In this document: positions 5,186-6,969 of the stretch, piece by piece
Layout of the letters: every line of letters begins with the position of its first letter
Position numbering within the stretch: position 1 is the stretch's first letter
DNA from: Betaproteobacteria bacterium
GTDB lineage: Bacteria > Pseudomonadota > Gammaproteobacteria > Burkholderiales > SG8-41
DNA: 6,969 bases
Reading direction: 5' to 3'
Assembly: GCA_028292065.1 (NCBI GenBank)
Contig: JAQGNC010000512.1
Span: 1 to 6,969 of the forward strand
The notes under the pieces: model-generated
Told to the model about the DNA's origin: nothing
Databases searched by the model: none
What the model saw: only the letters and a program-made list of their open reading frames with translations
Made by a program: the position numbers and the translations under genes

Positions 5186-5655
5186 CGAAAGACACCGTAG
5201 TCACACTGAAGTACCAGCTTTTCGGCACCGACGGAGATCTCATCGAGGAGACCGAAGAGCCGGTGGAATACCTGCACGGGGGTTACGGCAACATGTTCCC
5301 CGCGGTTGAAAAAGCGCTCGAAGGAAAAGACGTCGGCGAAACCTGCAGCGTCAAGCTGACGCCCGACGACGGCTTCGGCGACTACGACGCCGATCTGGTG
5401 CACGTCGAGCCGCAGGACAAGTTCCCGGGCGGCGTCAAAGTCGGCATGCAGTTCGAAGGCGAAGGTGACGAATCGGGCGACAAGGTCGTCTACACCGTCA
5501 CCGACGTGGCCGACGGCAAGGTCGTCGTCGACGGCAACCATCCGCTCGCCGGACAGACGCTGAACTTCGAATGCACCATCACCGGTGTGCGCGCGGCGAG
5601 CGACGAAGAGATGTCGCACGGCCACGTGCACGGGGAACACGACCACCACCACTGA
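5176..5655 (+). CDS. slyD: FKBP-type peptidyl-prolyl isomerase SlyD with His-rich tail
   Basis: SlyD is a cytosolic prolyl isomerase and chaperone that also binds nickel through its C-terminus in species where this was studied. The 159 residues begin MQIAKDTVVTLKYQLFGTDG, closely like E. coli SlyD. The FKBP domain is split around residues 1-70 and 120-140, with conserved EYLHGGYGNMFPAVEKALEGK and VVVDGNHPLAGQTLNFE. An insert-in-flap chaperone domain lies at about 72-118. The tail HGHVHGEHDHHH (148-159) carries seven His and matches the first part of the E. coli tail. The long Cys- and His-rich extension of E. coli SlyD (196 residues) is missing, as in many short SlyD proteins. Only Cys57 and Cys133 are present, so metal binding would rely on His. 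The ATG at 5176 overlaps the end of bcp by 10 nt. AAAGG at 5162-5166 serves as ribosome site, suggesting coupled expression. Confidence 0.94.
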   Translation: MQIAKDTVVTLKYQLFGTDGDLIEETEEPVEYLHGGYGNMFPAVEKALEGKDVGETCSVKLTPDDGFGDYDADLVHVEPQDKFPGGVKVGMQFEGEGDESGDKVVYTVTDVADGKVVVDGNHPLAGQTLNFECTITGVRAASDEEMSHGHVHGEHDHHH

Positions 5656-5670
5656 GCCGCGAAGCGGCTC
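5654..5670. repeat. Hairpin spanning the slyD stop codon
   Basis: GAGCCGC (5654-5660) pairs with GCGGCTC (5664-5670) across a GAA loop. The last two bases of the slyD TGA are in the stem. No T-tract follows, so it is not a normal intrinsic terminator by itself, but it may slow 3' decay of the mRNA. Confidence 0.6.
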
Positions 5671-5684
5671 GTGATGAGTAACGC

Positions 5685-5715
5685 CTCAGAGGGAAACCAA
5701 TGGTTTCCCTCCGAG
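5685..5715. repeat. Strong hairpin behind slyD
   Basis: GAGGGAAACC (5689-5698) pairs perfectly with GGTTTCCCTC (5702-5711) around a 3-nt AAT loop. The outer CTC (5685-5687) and GAG (5713-5715) extend the stem across one A/C mismatch. The following bases are ACCTCC, without a T-run. It may be a 3'-end mRNA barrier or a Rho-independent-like terminator of reduced strength. Confidence 0.65.
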
Positions 5716-5769
5716 ACCTCCTTTCCTTCGGCTCGCAGGCACTCACTCGGGCATCTTGAAGCAGCTCTG

Positions 5770-5880
5770 AACCACCCCCACCCTAACCCTCCCCCTGAGG
5801 GGGAGGGAATGTTTTTGTCATCCGCAGCGCGGATAACTCTCCTTCCCCCTCAGGGGGAAGGTCGGGATGGGGGTGGGTTT
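5770..5880. repeat. MITE-like inverted repeat element with nested hairpins
   Basis: The left arm begins AACCACCCCCACCC and is answered by GGGATGGGGGTGGGTTT at the right end; bases 5774-5783 pair with 5865-5874 with one mismatch. Inside each arm there is a further palindrome: CCCTCCCCC, loop TGA, GGGGGAGGG (5787-5807), and CCTTCCCCC, loop TCA, GGGGGAAGG (5841-5861). A third small hairpin, ATCCGC, loop AGC, GCGGAT (5820-5834), sits in the middle. This clover-like layout resembles GC-rich intergenic repeats common in beta- and gammaproteobacteria. No transposase and no clear flanking duplication is seen. The left hairpin is followed by a short T-run (GTTTTTG, 5811-5817), so it could also end the slyD transcript. 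The remaining bases to 5903 show nothing recognisable. Confidence 0.75.
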
Positions 5881-5903
5881 GAAGGAAGGAGGCTTACCAA
5901 GGT

Positions 5904-6860
5904 TCAGGGCGCAGGCCGGGGTTGCGCTCGCTTCGCAGCGACCTCGCTCCCCCGCACTACGCTGAACTTCGCTCGCCCATTACCCGTGCCGACCGTCACG
6001 TGCACCCAGTTCACGAAAGGGCTTCCGTAGACTTCGAGCCGGGTCACGTTCTCGACTTTGCGGCCGGAGGCCGGGTCGACGAGCGGCTTGTCGAAGCGGA
6101 ACCAGTGGGTGTCGCCGTGGACGACGAGCACTTCGCCGTCGTAGCGCTGGGCTTCGGCGGAGAGTGTCTTCAATATCTCGGCGAAACCGGCGTTGCCGGT
6201 CCAGAGGTCGGCCTGCGTCGCCAGCACGACTGCGGGAAGCCTGCGCTCGCGAGCGACGCCGAACGCTTCACGCATCCAGTCGAGCACCGCGCGCGTGCGG
6301 CGCCTGGACTCCTCGGGCATCGCCGAGTGGTGATTGTCCGGACCTGGGATGTTTAGCGTCGCGAAGACCACGTCCTCCACGAGCCAGCGCATGTTCTCAG
6401 GATAGCCGCGAGCGCTCTGGCGGTCTGCGTGCAATGGCCGCTGCCCGAGGCTCGAATCGCGCGTGAAGAAAAGCTCGCGCAGTTTGGCCAGCCGCTCCAG
6501 CGGATCTCGCGGCGCCCAGCGCGCGCGACGGCAATCGACCCACTCATTGTCGCCGGGCGTGTAGAAGAACGCGTGCTGCGACAGCGCGAACCACTCGCGC
6601 CGCTGCAGGAACAGCGCATCGCTGCACTCGGCGCGCGCGTCCTTGAAGTCGCCGACGTGCAGCGAAAACGCGAGCGCCTCGTGGTTCATCTCCGCGATCA
6701 TCGCGATGAGCTGCGGTTCCTCGTCGGCGTTGTAAGGCGTGTCGCCGAAAGCGGCGAACGCAAACTGCGCGGCCGGCGCGGGCGTGCTGATCGCGGCGGC
6801 TACCGCGATTGCGCTCAGCATCGCCCGCACCTTGCCGCGAATGATCCCTCGAACGCTCAT
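5904..6860 (-). CDS. Secreted metallophosphoesterase-like protein
   Basis: This 318-residue protein starts with a signal peptide: basic n-region (RGIIRGKVR), hydrophobic stretch about 14-26 (MLSAIAVAAAIST), and likely cleavage near APAAQ (about 28-32), so it should act in the periplasm or outside. It shows calcineurin-like phosphoesterase blocks in the expected order: FGDTPYN (Asp40), HVGDFKD (Asp71), TPGDNEW (Asp104, Asn105), a His pair NHH (177-178) and VVHGDTH (His248, His252). The usual DxH of block I lacks its His, so metal binding may differ from the standard pattern; I recall relatives with the same GDTPY block. Substrate is unknown. The ATG at 6860 overlaps the mutS stop by 4 nt (ATGA), so translation is probably coupled and no separate promoter is expected. 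The C-terminus is basic and Pro-rich (KRAQPRPAP). Identity of the family is fairly sure, enzymatic role is inferred. Confidence 0.8.
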   Translation of the reverse strand: MSVRGIIRGKVRAMLSAIAVAAAISTPAPAAQFAFAAFGDTPYNADEEPQLIAMIAEMNHEALAFSLHVGDFKDARAECSDALFLQRREWFALSQHAFFYTPGDNEWVDCRRARWAPRDPLERLAKLRELFFTRDSSLGQRPLHADRQSARGYPENMRWLVEDVVFATLNIPGPDNHHSAMPEESRRRTRAVLDWMREAFGVARERRLPAVVLATQADLWTGNAGFAEILKTLSAEAQRYDGEVLVVHGDTHWFRFDKPLVDPASGRKVENVTRLEVYGSPFVNWVHVTVGTGNGRAKFSVVRGSEVAAKRAQPRPAP

Positions 6861-6969
6861 TCGTCGAGCTTCTGGCGCAGCCGGTACAGCGCCTCGAGCG
6901 CTTCGCGCGGGGTCATCGAATCGGGGTCGATCGCGCGGACCAGATCGGCGATCGCATGCGGCTGCGGCT
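6857..6969 (-). CDS. mutS: DNA mismatch repair protein MutS, C-terminal end (5' part outside window)
   Basis: MutS recognises mismatches and starts repair with MutL. Only about 36 residues are visible, read on minus to the TGA at 6859-6857. They give AIADLVRAIDPDSMTPREAL followed by EALYRLRQKLDE, the conserved C-terminal helix-loop-helix of MutS that contributes to dimer and tetramer formation (E. coli has LDPDSLTPRQALEWIYRLK). The ATPase and mismatch-binding domains lie outside the window. The stop overlaps the ATG of the metallophosphoesterase-like gene as ATGA. The fragment is short and is identified by its highly typical end motif. Confidence 0.88.
   Translation of the reverse strand, partial: PQPHAIADLVRAIDPDSMTPREALEALYRLRQKLDE

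Noticed and set aside
5671..6030. Plus-strand open frame through the repeats behind slyD
   Set aside because: It is made of palindromic repeat sequence and the antisense of the metallophosphoesterase-like gene; its translation has Pro/Gly-rich repeat content and no family resemblance.
1..6969. A new defence, secretion or biosynthetic system
   Set aside because: Nearly every gene belongs to a conserved housekeeping family and none form a recognisable or suggestive accessory module.

Overview
The window is a GC-rich chromosomal segment whose protein families and gene neighbourhood suggest a betaproteobacterium. The order dapA–bamC–metallo-beta-lactamase-fold gene close to mutS, a RoxA-type cupin, and a SlyD ending in a His-rich tail all fit that group. 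I see no phage, integrase, transposase, CRISPR, rRNA or tRNA. Most of it is conserved housekeeping sequence, so novelty is limited to intergenic repeats and a few atypical proteins.

Layout. Plus strand, about 1-2400: the 3' end of dapA (lysine and diaminopimelate synthesis), then bamC (lipoprotein of the outer-membrane protein assembly complex), then a YycJ/WalJ-like metallo-beta-lactamase-fold hydrolase. A repeat element of GTGAGGN heptamers in inverted orientation lies between the last two. A strong bidirectional terminator at about 2431-2462 closes this unit and also closes the opposing minus-strand unit.

Minus strand, 4596 down to 2479: roxA (2-oxoglutarate oxygenase that hydroxylates ribosomal protein uL16), an uncharacterised conserved 168-residue protein, and a 94-residue Ser/Thr/Pro-rich lipoprotein. 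A divergent promoter region at about 4597-4678 separates roxA from a plus-strand pair, a Bcp-type peroxiredoxin and slyD, whose reading frames overlap by 10 nt.

Between slyD and the next gene (5656-5903) there is no credible gene, but there are several stacked hairpins and a MITE-like GC-rich inverted repeat. The right end is a minus-strand unit: the last codons of mutS (its 5' part lies outside the window) overlapping by ATGA with a secreted metallophosphoesterase-like protein.

Functionally the window combines envelope biogenesis (bamC, two lipoproteins or secreted proteins), protein quality control and redox defence (Bcp, SlyD), translation-related modification (RoxA) and DNA repair (mutS). 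I found no convincing undescribed multi-gene system. The observations most worth a second look are the heptamer inverted-repeat element that abuts a TTG start codon, the Bcp protein lacking the usual resolving cysteine, the near-leaderless roxA promoter, and the MITE-like element behind slyD.
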